A DNA stretch of 64,000 nucleotides from Blastocladiella emersonii ATCC 22665 (GCA_025594325.1 JANHCV010000010.1:806001-870000); one strand, 5' to 3'. Shown: positions 41,351 through 52,761, counted from the first letter of the stretch. Translations and numbers: made by a program. Notes: generated from the sequence alone by a model not told the origin.

Positions 41351-44171
41351 GGGCGGTGGGAAGCGGAAGCGGGCGGCGCGCGCGGCGGGTCGATGCGGGG
41401 CAGGGTCGCGGTCGAAGCCGGGGCCGACTGCAGCACGCGGCGAGTGGATGAGCGCGGTGCGGGCGGATTGGCGATGCCGTTGCACCGAGTGGGCGGGCGC
41501 GCGGGCAGGGGAGCGATGCAGGGAGAGGCGGAGCGAATCGAGGTCGGATTTGTCAGTGAACCAAGGTGGAGGCGCAATCCGGGGGTGGGGTGCGGGAGCG
41601 GCGAGGGCGCGCGGCGGGAAAAGCGGGGAGCGGGGCTGCTGCGCGCCGGGGGGAAAGAGCGAGCGCGGGAGCAAGCAGGATGAGAGGAGGCAGCAGCAGC
41701 GCGGCGCGCGCGGGAGCAAGGGCAAACGGGCGGCAGCGCGGTGCGGGCCGTGTTGCAGGGAGACAAGGGCGGGCCGAGGGCACCGCGAGTGTTTCCTCGA
41801 GGGAGGCAGGCGGGCAGGCGGCGGGTGGGAGCGGACACGCGCAGCCGCGGCGCCAAGCCCGGTTCGGCCACGACGCGCCGGCGGGCCGCCGCGACCGGCC
41901 ACAGCGCGCGCCGGCCACGCGCGCCGGCCACGCGCTCGTTCGCACGGTGCCGCGCGGCGCGCGCGCGTCGTTTCGATCACGATGACCGCAGACGCTGACG
42001 CTCGAAGCGACACGTCACGCCATGCCACCGCGGCTCACTCCCACGCCGCACACACCCGCGCGCCCCTGCGTCCGAGACACGGCGCAACGGCCTCCAACGC
42101 GTGCAGCGCATCCGCAAACACGGTGGCTCAGCACGTATCGTCACGGGCACGTCACGACGTGTCTCCGGCCAGCGCCGATCGGACACGCACCACCGCGGCG
42201 GCTGAGCGCGGAGCGCGGGCGGGATCGAGATGGGGGTGAGGTGCGAGCCGTGCAAACGCGCCGCCACCGCCGCCACGAGAGCCGCCGGCAGCGCGGGCGC
42301 GCCCGCCACGCCCCACACAGACCGCGGGATCCAGATGCCGCCGAGACCGCGCCGAGACCATGCACCCCACCCCGGCGCGCGTGTCGCAGCGGCATCACGC
42401 GCGACGCGCTGGCCCACGCCGCCACGCCACAGACGCGTCCGGTCGCGGTCGCTGGCCGGCGGCCGGCGGCGGCCATCGCGCTGGCTCGCGCGCACCCGAG
42501 GAGGTGGAAGGAGGGAAGGGAGTGAGGGCAACAGCAGCAGTAAATACATACTCATGAGGCAGGCGGGCTCGGTGGGTGCTGACGCGAGCTGGTCGCTGCT
42601 GGGCGGCGTCAATGATTGAGTTGAGCGAGGAGTCGTCGCTACACGTGCACCCGAGACGGCCGTGAGCGCCTTGCCTTGCGCGCGAGCGCCTCCGATCCAA
42701 ACGTACCTGCCCAAGGCCGGCGTGCAACTCTAAGCTGGACGCTTCGCTGAGCGCCACGGCCACGGAGTGCTGCTGCTCGAGGTGGGCCGAGCGTGGCGAG
42801 AAAGGAGGTGGCGGTCGCGCGTGGGCGGCCGTGGAGTGGACGGGCGGATCTGGCCTGGTCTTGCTGGTCGCTCGGTCGCGCGCGCGAGTCGCCCGAGACG
42901 CGGGATGTGCGCGAGATGAGGAGCGCGGCGGATCGATCGCCAGCGGCGCGTCGACGAGGGCGGGGCGCGGCAGCAGGCGAATCTGCGCGAAGGTGAGAGA
43001 AGGGCGAGCCGGGACAGCGCGCGGTGCACGGTCCACGGTGCGCGTGACGCGGGAGGGGGAGAGAGAGCGAGCGCCAGCAGGCGGGATGGGAGAGAGAGGG
43101 AGTGGCGGGGACGCGGCCACCCGGAGCGGCTCGGGCGCGCGCGGGGGACAGCAGTGTTGGCAATCAACCCAAACCAAACCCGCTCCAAGTCGAAGCCCGA
43201 GCCCACGCGACCTGGCCCGAAACCTCTGCCGAAACCCACGCGCGCGAGGCGGCAATCCGGCCAGCATCGGCCATGGCCGTGCACGCCGTGGCCGCGCGAG
43301 CCTGAGATCGGCCCACCTGCCCCGCTGCCCGCTGCCCGCTGCCCGCGGGTGTGTGTCGGCGCGCGCACGCGTGCCCGCCATCATGCCTCAACACGGTGTG
43401 TGCTCCGCCGCTGCCGTCCAGCTGTGTTTTCACCTCCCTGCCCGCTTGCGCGCCGCACCGCCGCGCGCAGCTCTCCTCCTGCTGCCACCGCGGCCCGCAC
43501 TGTTGGTGGCGGCCACGCCCACAATCCAGGTCCTGTCTGATCGGACGCCGATTGCCCCGGCGCTTCCCCGTCGCGACGCGACCGACGCGTGCCGCGGCCT
43601 CCTCCTCGTCCAGTCCGGCCCCACCTCGCACGCACACGCACACGCTCCGATTTCTTCTCCGTCGCGTCGTGGATGTGCGATTACAATCCTGAAACCCGGA
43701 CGCAAGGCCACGCAACCGCGATCGCCCCCGATCATTGGCCCGCAGCCGTGGCGCGAGGTGACGCCTGCCAGTCTGATGCTGGTCGTCCCGCACACGTGCC
43801 GCGTGTCTCTCACCGGCCCGACGTCACGCGTCAGGAGACGCGCCGCGCGTCCGCGCGTCATCCCGCCGACTCGTCGCGCTCCCACGTCCGCGTTCGGGGT
43901 CCGGCATCCGACAGCCGCCCGCGTTGTCGCCTTCTGCCTCCCGCCGCGGCCCAACGTTCCCACGCTAGTGTTCGTCTAATCACGACCGCGCGCTCTTCAT
44001 GTTCGCGCCACACGGCCGGTGACGTGAGACGCGCGTGCGTCCGCGAGCGGGCGGCGGGAGACGCGCGCAACGCATTTGCGCCACTCGCTCCGCCGCCCGC
44101 CTCCCCCCCTCGCGCGCCTCCCCCTCGCCCCGAACGCGTCTCCCACTTGCTGCATTGCGCACCCGACAACC
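41351..44171. other. 2.8-kb gap between divergent genes
   Basis: Very GC-rich sequence with long overlapping frames that look compositional. It contains splice-like signals on the minus strand (donor at 42706, acceptor at 42639, donor at 42551), suggesting 5' exons of the Pro/His-rich gene, and presumably both promoters. Confidence 0.4.
42552..42638 (-). other. Candidate 5' exon of the Pro/His-rich gene
   Basis: On the minus strand an 87-nt segment lies between a good acceptor (GTGTAG ending at 42639) and a GTATGT donor (42551). A GTACGT donor at 42706-42701 would end a further upstream exon at 42707. The segment ends ATG-A, so it could supply the true start codon or be 5' UTR. Signals match the window's usual splice sites, but no coding similarity supports them. 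Confidence 0.3.
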
Positions 44172-45088
44172 ATGTCTGCATCCGACGCGCTGCCCGAGAC
44201 CGAGCCCGCCGCGCTCACCGAGCCGATCGTGGCGCAGCTCGAGGCGCTCTACACGGACCCGCGCGTCGTCGCCCGCTACGAGGCGCGCTTCCGTGCTCAT
44301 GCCGCATCGCATGCGCTCAAGCACTCGGCCAAACTGCACGCCGCGGACGAGACGCCCGACACGGTCAAGCAGGTGCTGCGCGGGCTCGCGGCCGTGACGA
44401 CGGCGAACGGCAAGCCGCTGGCGGCCGTCGCGCAGCTGTACGAGGTCGAGCCCGACTACTACGAGTGGTCGCTCGCCCGCCGCATGTGCCGGCTCGCCGC
44501 CCCGACGCGCAACCATTTGTGCAAGACCATCGTCATGGAGAACACGCGGTGCCCGCACAAGTCGATTGATGACCCGCGCTTCTCGCGCTACTACGCCGTC
44601 ATCGTGCAGTACACGGGCAAGCTCAACACCCAGAAGCTCTTCAACTTTGCCCGCGACCTCAAGGACCGCACCATCTCCAAGAAGAACTACAACTTCCGAC
44701 TCGTCGACCCCGCCGTGTCCGAGGAGCTCACGGGATACGGGAACAACGGGGTCTCGCCGTTCGGTACGCTCACGGCTTGTGCGCTCGCGTGTTGGTGCTG
44801 ATGTCCTTCGCGTCGCTAGGCATGAACTCGAACATTCCGATCATCCTCGCCAAGTCCATCACGGAACTCAGCGTACACTTGTCTCTCTCTCGCGCGCGCG
44901 CCCGCAGCAGCTCCTCTGCTCCCATCCCCTCCTTGTCCGCCTGCAATCCGAAGCTGACCACGACCACCGATCCTCGCGTCTAGCCCGCCATCTTCTGGCT
45001 TGGCGCCGGCCACGTCGACTGGAAGGTCGCCGTCCCGACCACCGAGTTCATCGAAGCCACGGGCTGCTTTGTCGCCGACCTCGAGTAA
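44172..45088 (+). CDS. YbaK/prolyl-tRNA synthetase-associated (aminoacyl-tRNA editing) domain protein
   Basis: Three exons (44172-44763, 44820-44872, 44984-45088) encode 249 residues. The family removes wrongly attached amino acids from tRNA. Visible features: a helical N-terminal extension of about 90 residues, then the domain with CRLAAPTRNHLCKTIVMENT, RYYAVIVQYTGKLNTQKLFN and GYGNNGVSPFGMNSNIPIIL, ending FWLGAGHVDWKVAVPTTEF, which is the usual last beta-alpha-beta (GGG..D.K...). GVSPFGM and the final G-G-x-D-x-K pattern are family signatures. The extended N-terminus resembles fungal and plant stand-alone members. Splice junctions fall inside conserved strands and restore them exactly. Substrate specificity (Cys/Ala-tRNA) cannot be read from sequence. 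Confidence 0.82.
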
Positions 45089-46278
45089 ACGGCCAACGAT
45101 CACCGGTACCCGAATAGACTGACTGATTGCCCATCCGCACGTCCGCTGCGGAGCCCGCTTGCCTGGGAGCGGCTGTTCGCAAGGGAAGCGTGAGCGTGTT
45201 CCGTCGGCTTCGAGCTGCGAATTGGAGCCAAGGCGCGCTGACTTGGCCACACCGCGCTGGCTTGACGACGCGCGAACACCCGTTTTTCGCCGACGGGCGT
45301 CCGACGTGAGGACCCAGCCCGAGCTTGTGTGCTCCTGCGCTGCAAGCCAGCGTGCGCGGAGCACCCGGCGGGGATCTGGCTTCGCTCGCGCTTCACTGAT
45401 GCGGACAGCGATGAAGAACTCGCGTCGTGGTCGCAAGCAGCCGGCCATGCGACGCGCGAACCAGTGCTTCGGGTCAGGGATTCAAGGCGCAGCTGATCGG
45501 GCAACGCCACGCGCAGCTTGGAGTTGTGTGGCCGCTGCCTGGGCCGCCGCCGCTCCCCACGCGTTCGCCATGGACCTTGTCATGGAGCTGCTACGACGTA
45601 ACAGCTGGCTGCAACGGCACCAGACTCTCTTGCTTTATCTACTGTTGAGGGCCGATCGCTCTCGTCGCGTGGCTTGAACCGCGCGGCATGAGGCTGTTTG
45701 CTCTCGCGCGTCGCGTCGCGTCGCGTCGCGCCCCGGACGCTTGCTCTGAGGCTTAAGAGGCTACTCTAACACTAAGCTAGCTACGACGTGTCCTAACCGC
45801 GCAAGCGGCGGCCGTGACCACGAACTGCGTCGATCCTGCTCGCTGTCAGAACGCAAGGCCACTCACACGCCCGGCCGCGAACTCCTCGTTTGTTGCTTCG
45901 CGACACGTTTACGACGCACGTCGGACCGCTTCGCCTCGAGCAGCCGACTTGTTGAATTCCCGTTCGGCCAACGTGAGGCGCATTTCGTGCCTGACTCTAG
46001 CTGGATCTGGCTCACTTGCGGTTAGCCAGCAGTAGTTAATGACGACCGAACAGGATATCTAGCCGCCATCAAAGCTTCTCCAACGATGGTAAGCCTGCGG
46101 CTCGCCCACTAATCCCTAACATGATCAGCCAATTCGAAAGTGGGCTTTCGCGTCAGTGCCGCGGGATCTGATTGTTAGCTCGTTGCAGCTCGGCCCGGCC
46201 AAATAAGGCCAGCATTTTGCTTAGTCGTGTTCAAGACACTCGCCGCTCTATCGACCACCCTACTCGTAACTACTCGCA
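45089..46278. other. Intergenic, 1.2 kb
   Basis: No gene recognised. It contains a short TCGCG tandem repeat (45706-45732). The right 300 nt are less GC-rich and should hold the promoter of the small membrane-protein gene. Confidence 0.4.
45706..45732. repeat. Tandem pentanucleotide repeat (TCGCG)n
   Basis: About five perfect copies of TCGCG in 27 bp. It is the only clear non-coding microsatellite seen outside the poly-C run. Confidence 0.75.
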
Positions 46279-46659
46279 ATGGGAAACAAGGCTAAGGTAT
46301 GTCTCCTCGCCCGCGTAAATTGCGTGGGTTCGCCTAGACGCACGAGTTCCGCTCTGACACTGTGCATCGCTGCTTAGAACCGCCGGGGAAACTCCGTGAA
46401 GGAAGCGCAAGCTCACCCCCGTCAAGAAATGGACGTCGAGCATTCAACCTTCCAGCCTCAACACGGCCTCGGAGTTCGGGATTTTGTGCCTCCGTGGCAG
46501 CAGGCCGTCGTCGCTGTCTGCATCACATGCTGGTTGATGAGCGTGTGCATGGAAGCGGGTCCTGTCACTCCTTGGACTATCATTTACTGCTGCTCCATTG
46601 GAATCTTCGCGTCCATGGCGTTCAAGGAGCTCTATCATATCTTGTGCCGCGCCTGGTAA
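46279..46659 (+). CDS. Small two-TM protein, two exons
   Basis: Exon 1 is only six codons (MGNKAK, 46279-46296); an 81-nt intron with GTATGT donor, CTGAC branch motif and TTAG acceptor follows; exon 2 is 46378-46659. Total 99 residues. The N-terminus is basic (NRRGNSVKEAQ). Two hydrophobic segments follow: QQAVVAVCITCWLMSVCM and WTIIYCCSIGIFASMAF, ending in a short basic tail. Size and plan resemble small ER membrane proteins, but I recognise no family. Good splice signals and an amphipathic-free hydrophobic pattern support a real gene. Confidence 0.65.
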
Positions 46660-46689
46660 TCCCGCCCACCACACGCGTGTAATGCAATA

Positions 46690-47560
46690 TAGTCCTTCCC
46701 CTCCTACTCTGATAAGCCCGTTCCGGAACACCTGAAGCGCGTACCTGACCTTGCTCACGAACCCCACAGGCAGGTCGGACGACGGCTTGATGTGCTTCTC
46801 TAAGTACTCGACCGCCTCGGCGACTGGCCCTGGTCCTTGAGAGCAGCTTGCCGTAGTTGTCGGGCGAACAGGTCCGATGCCGTGGGCCGTGGGGAACATT
46901 TCGCGGCGTCTTGAACGTGTCCATGGCCTTCTGGATCGACCCAAGCTTGTACTGGCTGACGCCGAGCTGGATATCTGCCAGCGGGAGTGCCGGGTCGAGG
47001 TCGATCAGAGTCGAGGCACGCGCTACACGTAGAACGCGCAAGTGAAGGTCAGCGCGGAGCCCGAGTCGACGTGGAAACTGAGTGCCCGCAGAAATCGTAC
47101 ATGAGGATCAATCTGGCCGCGTAAGTTGTAGATATCGGGGGTCGTTCTCCTCGACCTGCAGGGTCTTCTTGACCGCGTCGAGCCCGAACTAGACGGCGAG
47201 TGGCGGAGCAGGTCAGCACAACGGCCGCGGTCACAGCACCGCGAAACGACGCACCGACCGCGCGACACCTTGGCAATGTCGAAAGGGGTGGAACGAGTCG
47301 TCGTTGTCGAGAAACGCCACCGTCTCGCCCGTGAACATGCATCCGGATTGTCGCGAAAAGTTGGGGTCGGTCTTCGAGATGCGCTTGATCGACTTGGACG
47401 TTACCGCGGTCGCGAGTAACTGCGACATGATGGGGTTCTGATCGATCTCCGGGTCTCCGACACGCTGCAACACTCGACTTGCCTCGCGTTTGCATATTGG
47501 CAATCAAATCCTTGACGATAGTAGAGGATGCTTGAAGCAAGGCCTTCACGGGCTCTTACT
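46690..47560 (-). pseudogene. Tom70-like TPR protein relic
   Basis: On the minus strand, blocks of tetratricopeptide-like sequence lie in order but in changing frames: IVKDLIANMQ (47500-47530), NPIMSQLLAT and SIKRISKTDPNFS (47350-47440), VEENDPDIYNLRGQI (47115-47160), ALPLADIQLGVSQYKLGS (46940-47000), QKAMDTF, NYGKLL, and VAEAVEYLEKHIKPSSDL then GFVSKVRYALQVFRNG (46725-46830). The sequence of motifs (PIMPS..., DPDxYxxRGQ, ALAxxQL, YGxLLxDQG, YVxKxxxxFQW) matches the order in the mitochondrial import receptor Tom70. At least three frame changes and missing pieces make it a decayed copy. A functional gene presumably exists elsewhere. Confidence 0.45.
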
Positions 47561-48131
47561 GCTTCGCCACCAACCGATTGTCATCATCGTTCAAGCACGT
47601 ACCTACCCGTTGGATCGAGCACGAGTCATATGCACGTAATGTGGTGAGGCTGCGCCCGTTGAGGGGTCGAGGCACCGAGTCTCACCAGCGAGACGCGTCG
47701 CGAAATGGCGTGACCAGCGTGTGACCGCGTTGCGCCACCGTTTCCACTCACCCCATCAGTTTCCGTGCAATTCTTGGGTTTGAGGAGAGCCTTGCCGTGC
47801 TTAAGAGTCGTATGTGATACACGCTGCCTTTGTCCTACATGCAGGAACGAGCTCCGACCCGAGCGTCAGGTCAGGCCTTCGGCCGCTCATCAAGTGCCGC
47901 CCGCCGATCCGATAAAAATGCAGATCCCCGTGTTCTCGCCGGGCTCTGCTCGTCCAGGGTCATGCTCATCTGCGATGGCCGTGGCGCACCAATACACTCG
48001 GCTCGGCGACGTGGCCGCCAGGTCCTTGCCCGCCAAGGAGTTTGAGCTTAAAGTCATCTATAGTGACGCCCACGCAGCATACACGAAGCGCGAGCGATGA
48101 ATGGTACACGTCATCATCATCATCATCGTCA
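47561..48131. other. Intergenic, no feature seen
   Basis: 571 nt between the Tom70-like relic and the 3' end of the golgin gene, with a (CAT)n run at 48114-48126. No gene or RNA was recognised. Confidence 0.4.
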
Positions 48132-50643
48132 TCACGGCCCCGCCGCCGTCGGCGACGCAGGCCCCGCCTCGAGCCGCGTGAGCAGTTCCTCGAGCTGCTC
48201 GCGGTACGCCTGCTTAGCGTCCTGGAGCATGAGCGTGAGTTCCTCGCGCTCGACCTCGCGCTCGCCGAGGAGCTCGAGCACCGTGTTGAATCTGGTTTCG
48301 AGGTCGGCGTGCGCAGCCTCCTGGTCGGCGACGCGCGAGGCCAGCTCGTCGCGCTCGCGCGTCAGCTGCAGGACCTGCTGTGTCAGCTGCTCCTTGGCCG
48401 ACGCAAGGATCGCGATCTGCGTGCGCGTCGCGGCTGAGGTGTCGGCGCCGTTGCTGCTGCCAAACGCGGAGGAGGGCGGCGAGGAGCGGAACGAGAGCGA
48501 CGTCGTAGTAGTCTACACGGGGAAAACGACGGGGTCAGGTCGTGCCGACGAGAAGGAACCGCGGAGAGAACCGTACCTGGGGCGAAGTCGCGCCATTCTG
48601 CGCCGCAGCGCGAACCTGGGCCATCTCCTCGACGACCGCGCCGTACGCCGCACTCGCCTTCGCGATCGCCGCGTCCTGCGCCTCGATCTTGGCGACGAGC
48701 GCAGCCTCGCGGCGGCACCCGTCGTCGAGCTCCTTGCGCAGCTGCTCGACCTGCTGCTGGGTGACAGCGACGGCGTCGCGCGCCTGGGCGAGGCCGGCCT
48801 CGAGCGCCGCGACCTGGTCGCGCACGCGGTCAGCCTCAGCGGCGCGCGCAGCCTCGACGGTCGCCGCGAGCTCGGCAGCCGCCGCCTCGCGAACGAGCTG
48901 GACGGCCTCGAACTGCTCCTCGCGCGCGGCGGCGAGCTGGGCCTCGAGGCTCGCGACGTCAACGTACGCGGCGTCACGCGCGGCGTGGGCGGCGTCGGCT
49001 GCCGCGGTCCAGTGCGCGACGGCGGCCTGCAGCTCGACAATCAGCGCGTCGTCGGCGGTGTCCCCGCCGCTCCCCGCCGCCGCCGCGTCGGCCGCAGCGG
49101 ACCGGAGCGCCGCGAGCTCGGTCTCGGCCGTCGCCCACCGCGCGTCCCACTGCGCGCGCTCCGCGTCGCTCTGCGCGCGGGAATCGGCGAGCTGCGCCGC
49201 GACCGCCTGGAACTCGGCCTGTGCGCGCGCGGCCTGCGCGGCGAGATCACGGCTGCGCCGCCGCTCGGCCTCGAGCGCGGCGCCTTCGGCCGACTGGTCG
49301 CGGTCGCGGAGCTCGCGGAGTGCGGCGACCTCGGCGCGGAGCTCCGCCATCTCCTTGGCCGTAGCGTCGCGTTCGGCAGTCCACTCGGCCTGCACGGCGC
49401 TCAGCGTGTCGTTTGCGGCGCGCGATGCGGCAAGTTGGTCGCGTAGCGACGCGGACTCGGCGGCGAGGTCACGCTCGCGCGCGTTTGACGCGGCGAAGGC
49501 GGATTCGAGCGACTGGGTCTTGGCGAGGAGCTTCTTGATGGTGTCGCGCGTGCGCGAGAGCTGGTGGTCCCGGTCGGCGAGGTCGGCGCGTAGCGAGGCG
49601 GCGGCGGCGGAGGTTTGGGATAGGGCGGATTCGAGGTCGCGCACGCGGGCGGAGTCGGCGGCGGCGGCGGCGGCGGCGGTGGGTGCGGGGTCGAGAGCGC
49701 GGGGCGCGGCGGGGAGAGGTTCGGCGGGTGCGGGTGCTGGCTCGGAGAGGTCGATGAGCGGCACCGGCGGTTCCGTGGGCGCGACGGCAGCCGAGGCAGT
49801 CGGCGCCGAGTCCTCCACGACGACGAGCGGTGGTGGCTCCGAGACGTCCGAGGCGGAAACCACGGGGCTCAGGGCGGGCGATGGCGGGAGGGGCACGTCC
49901 TCGGGCCGCACCTCGACGACGGGCACCGGCACCACGGGAGCGAGAGCAGCAGGCGCGGGTTGTGCGGCAATCGGGGTAGGGACGGGAACCGGTGCAGCCG
50001 CAGCCGCAGCCGCCGCCGACGAGGAGAGCTGCGCGGCGGCGCTCAGGCGGCTCGAGAGACTGCGCCGTGGCGACGGCGACGGCGGCGCGTCGGCCCGCGT
50101 GGCGGCCTTGACGGGCGACGCGGCCACCGCCGCGGAATCAGCAGCAGGCAATCCATCCTCGTCGCCGCGCGTGGTCAGGACGCCCGAGTCGGTGCGGAAC
50201 AGGCTGCCCATGGCCTGCTTGAGGTGCTTGGGCGTCAGGTCGCGGGCGGCGGTGGTGGTCTGCAGCTGCGACGAGATGCTGGAGAAGACGGAGGACATGG
50301 GCGGCAGGGGCGACGCGGACGAGGAGCGTTTCGGCGAGGTGCCCGTCGTCGTCGCGGCGGCGGAAGCTGAAGCGGGCGCGGGTGCTGGGTCGACGGTCGG
50401 GAACTCGCCCCAGAAGCCAAAGTCCGGGTCGACCATCATGGGCGCTATACGCGGCGGAAGCGGTGTGAGGGAGGCTGTTGCGATGGACAAGCACACGCAC
50501 GGCGTACCAGCGGCCGTGGGCTCCGGGGCGCCATTTGCGCGCGGGGCGGTGACGGGGACCTCGAAGGCCTTGTCGAGCTGCGAGCCGGCCTTTTCGAGCG
50601 CGTCCTTGAACCAGGACTCGGACTTGTTGAAGAAGCCGGCCAT
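48132..50643 (-). CDS. TMF-type golgin (TATA element modulatory factor family, Sgm1-like)
   Basis: Three exons (50643-50508, 50444-48577, 48512-48132) encode 794 residues. Such golgins tether vesicles at the Golgi by binding Rab6. The N-terminus MAGFFNKSESWFKDALEKAG matches the TMF start, followed after the first splice by MMVDPDFGFWGEF. A Ser/Pro/Ala-rich linker to about residue 270 is followed by a long coiled coil (about 300-665) rich in Ala, Glu and Arg. The last exon holds the conserved TMF C-terminal domain: RDELASRVADQEAAHADLET, then RFNTVLELLGEREVEREELT and MLQDAKQAYREQLEELL. It is divergent from the Siw14-like gene, 358 bp apart. High GC produces a long uninterrupted frame on the opposite strand, which is not a gene. 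Confidence 0.88.
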
Positions 50644-51001
50644 CGTGATGGGCGAACCGCTCGATGGGCAAGGAAGGTCGGAGTGTGCGATGGGCGAGCG
50701 GGCCGAGTCGCCTGGCGGGCGCGTAGTTGGTGGCGTGGTTCCCGCTGGGCAGCCGAGCTTCGTTGCAGTCAGAGCGAGTGCTTTGCTGAAGGCAATGAGG
50801 GGAGGGAGAGGAGAAGGTGCGGCGGCGAGGGCACAGGCGAGGGCACAGGCAGAGCGAGAGGCGCGAGACGCGGCGCAGCCACGTCACGTTGGCAAAGCGC
50901 CACCGGGATCGCCAAAGCGAACGCGTGTGGGCTTTACTTCGCTGCCCTCCACTTCTCCCCCTGCAACGCAAACAACGAAGCAACTGCACGCAACGGCACC
51001 C
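50644..51001. other. Divergent promoter (golgin / Siw14-like phosphatase)
   Basis: 358 nt lie between two outward-pointing start codons. A CACAGGCGAGGGCACAGGC direct repeat occurs near 50829-50850. No TATA box. Confidence 0.4.
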
Positions 51002-51691
51002 ATGGCATCAACACTACGCAACGGACCGCCAGACATGAACGCGGCGGCGCCGTCCGAACCCGACGGCAGTGCGGGAGCGGGCAACGATGTGCCCCAGCCG
51101 CAGCCGCCACCGCAGCAGGTGCCACCACCACTACCGCTACCGCCACAACAGCAGCAGCCGCAGACGATCCCGCCGGAGCCCGAGGAGATGCTGCCGACCG
51201 AGAACATTGCGCTGGTGGCCAAGGGCGTGTACCGGTCGGCGTTCCCGAAGAAGAAGCACTTTGCGTTCCTCAAGAAGCTCGGGCTCAAGTCGATCCTGAC
51301 GCTGATCCTGGAAGAGTACCCGGAGCAGAACGTCAAGTTCCTCGAGGAGAACGGGATCACGTTGTTCCAGTTCGGCGTGGCGGGCAACAAGGAGCCGTTC
51401 GTCGACATCCCCGAGGACAAGATCGTGGCGGCGCTCGCGTGCCTCATGGACAAGCGCAACCACCCGATCCTGATCCACTGCAACAAGGGCAAGCACCGCA
51501 CCGGCTGCCTCGTCGGCTGTCTGCGCAAGCTGCAGCACTGGTCGCACACGTCCATCTTTGACGAGTACCGCCGATTCTCGCACCCAAAGTCGCGCTCCAT
51601 GGACCAGCAGTTCATCGAGCTGTTTGACACGGACAAGGCGTGGGCTGTCATCGACAAGCGCCACGTCCCTGACTGGCCCGAGCTGCGGTGA
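51002..51691 (+). CDS. Siw14-like atypical dual-specificity phosphatase (PFA-DSP)
   Basis: Single exon, 229 residues. The family hydrolyses inositol pyrophosphates (5-PP groups) and acts in nutrient and stress signalling. After a Pro/Gln-rich N-terminus (about 65 residues) comes ENIALVAKGVYRSAFPKKKH, then KLGLKSILTLILEEYPE, and the signature loop IHCNKGKHRTGCLVGCLRK with Cys160 as nucleophile and Arg166 (C-x5-R). The Lys-Gly-Lys-His inside the loop is typical of plant and fungal PFA-DSPs. The C-terminus DEYRRFSHPKSRSMDQQFIE is also conserved. The frame stays open far upstream, but similarity begins only after 51190; the ATG at 51002 gives the most compact protein, and 51035 is an alternative start. 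Confidence 0.88.
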   Translation: MASTLRNGPPDMNAAAPSEPDGSAGAGNDVPQPQPPPQQVPPPLPLPPQQQQPQTIPPEPEEMLPTENIALVAKGVYRSAFPKKKHFAFLKKLGLKSILTLILEEYPEQNVKFLEENGITLFQFGVAGNKEPFVDIPEDKIVAALACLMDKRNHPILIHCNKGKHRTGCLVGCLRKLQHWSHTSIFDEYRRFSHPKSRSMDQQFIELFDTDKAWAVIDKRHVPDWPELR

Positions 51692-51968
51692 CTGATAGAC
51701 TCGTAATTTTTTTTGTATCAGCATCGCGTCGTCGGTTGTTCGCGGCGCGGGAGAGCGAGCTCGCGGGGAGATGCGGCTCAGCTGCTCCGGCTTGTTCCGC
51801 CGACCATCCCGCCGCGCGCTCTTCTCCCTCAAAGTTGTCCTCCCTCCTCCCTCTCTCCCTCTGGGCAAGGCCACCCTCCACCACTGCCTGCATTGCACTC
51901 GTATGCCCATGAATCACACCATGTAACACCGCAGCTCTAACACCGGCCACGCTCTTTCAGCCTTCAAC

Positions 51969-52761
51969 ATGCCCAAGGCCATCATTGCTCCCTCCCTCCT
52001 GTCGGGCGACTGGGCGTTCCTGGCGCGCGACTGCAACGCCATGCTCGACCTCGGCGCCGACTACCTGCACATGGACATCATGGACGGCCACTTTGTCCCG
52101 AACCTGACCATTGGCGCCCCCGTCATCAAGTCGCTGCGCAAGCACACCAAGGGCTTCCTCGGTACTTTCTGTGAAAGGATCGGATCTGCTTCGGTACTGA
52201 CTTGGAGACGGCGTGCGTAGACTGCCACCTCATGGTGTCGCACCCCGAGCAGTGGGTCAAGGACTACGCGGCCGCCGGCGCCGACGGCTACACGTTCCAC
52301 GTCGAGGCTGCCAGTACGTTGCTCCCTCACCCTCTGCGCAACAACAAACGCTCACCTACGCCCCCGAACGTGTAGAGGACTCGGTCGCCCTGTGCCGCGA
52401 GATCCAGTCCGCCGGTATGCGCCCGGGCCTGGCCATCAAGCCGGGCACGCCCGTCGACGTGCTGTTCCCGATCATCGACGCGGTGGGCGCGGCCAACCTC
52501 GGCCTGGCGCTGATTATGACGGTCGAGCCGGGGTTCGGCGGCCAGTCGTTCATGGCCAACCAGATGCCCAAGGTCCGCGCCCTGCGCGAGCGGTACCCGG
52601 ACCTCGACATCCAGGTCGACGGCGGGCTCGCCCTCGACACGATCGAGGCCGCGGCTGAGGCCGGCGCGAACGCGATCGTCTCCGGCTCGGGGATCTTTGG
52701 CCACGCGGACAAGAAGGCTGCGATCGAGGGCCTGCGCGCGGCGGTCAACAAGCACAACTGA
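51969..52761 (+). CDS. RPE1: Ribulose-phosphate 3-epimerase
   Basis: Three exons (51969-52161, 52221-52313, 52376-52761) encode 223 residues, the standard length. The enzyme interconverts ribulose 5-phosphate and xylulose 5-phosphate in the non-oxidative pentose phosphate pathway (cytosolic TIM barrel). Active-site residues are present: Ser9 in APSLLSGDW, metal ligands His34 and Asp36 in LHMDIMDGHFVPN, His67 in DCHLMV (restored by the first splice), and the Asp in DIQVDGG. The phosphate-binding loops TVEPGFGGQ and IVSGSGIFG are intact. The second splice gives HVEAAKDSVALC. The gene stands 277 bp after the Siw14-like gene in the same direction; no functional link is evident. Confidence 0.95.

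Noticed and set aside
39488-41683. Long plus-strand Arg/Gly-rich frame over the Pro/His-rich gene
   Set aside because: Mirror of CAC/CCG-rich codons on the minus strand; no family features, and the minus strand has coherent exons.
42395-43384. 329-codon minus-strand frame in the 2.8-kb gap
   Set aside because: Arg/Pro/Ala-rich low complexity, overlaps splice-like signals in other frames, and no similarity; kept only as a possible 5' exon region.
48542-51001. Very long plus-strand open frame running into the Siw14-like gene
   Set aside because: It lies antisense to the TMF golgin coiled coil; Ala/Ser/Arg-biased composition is what GC-rich antisense gives, and phosphatase similarity starts only after about 51190.
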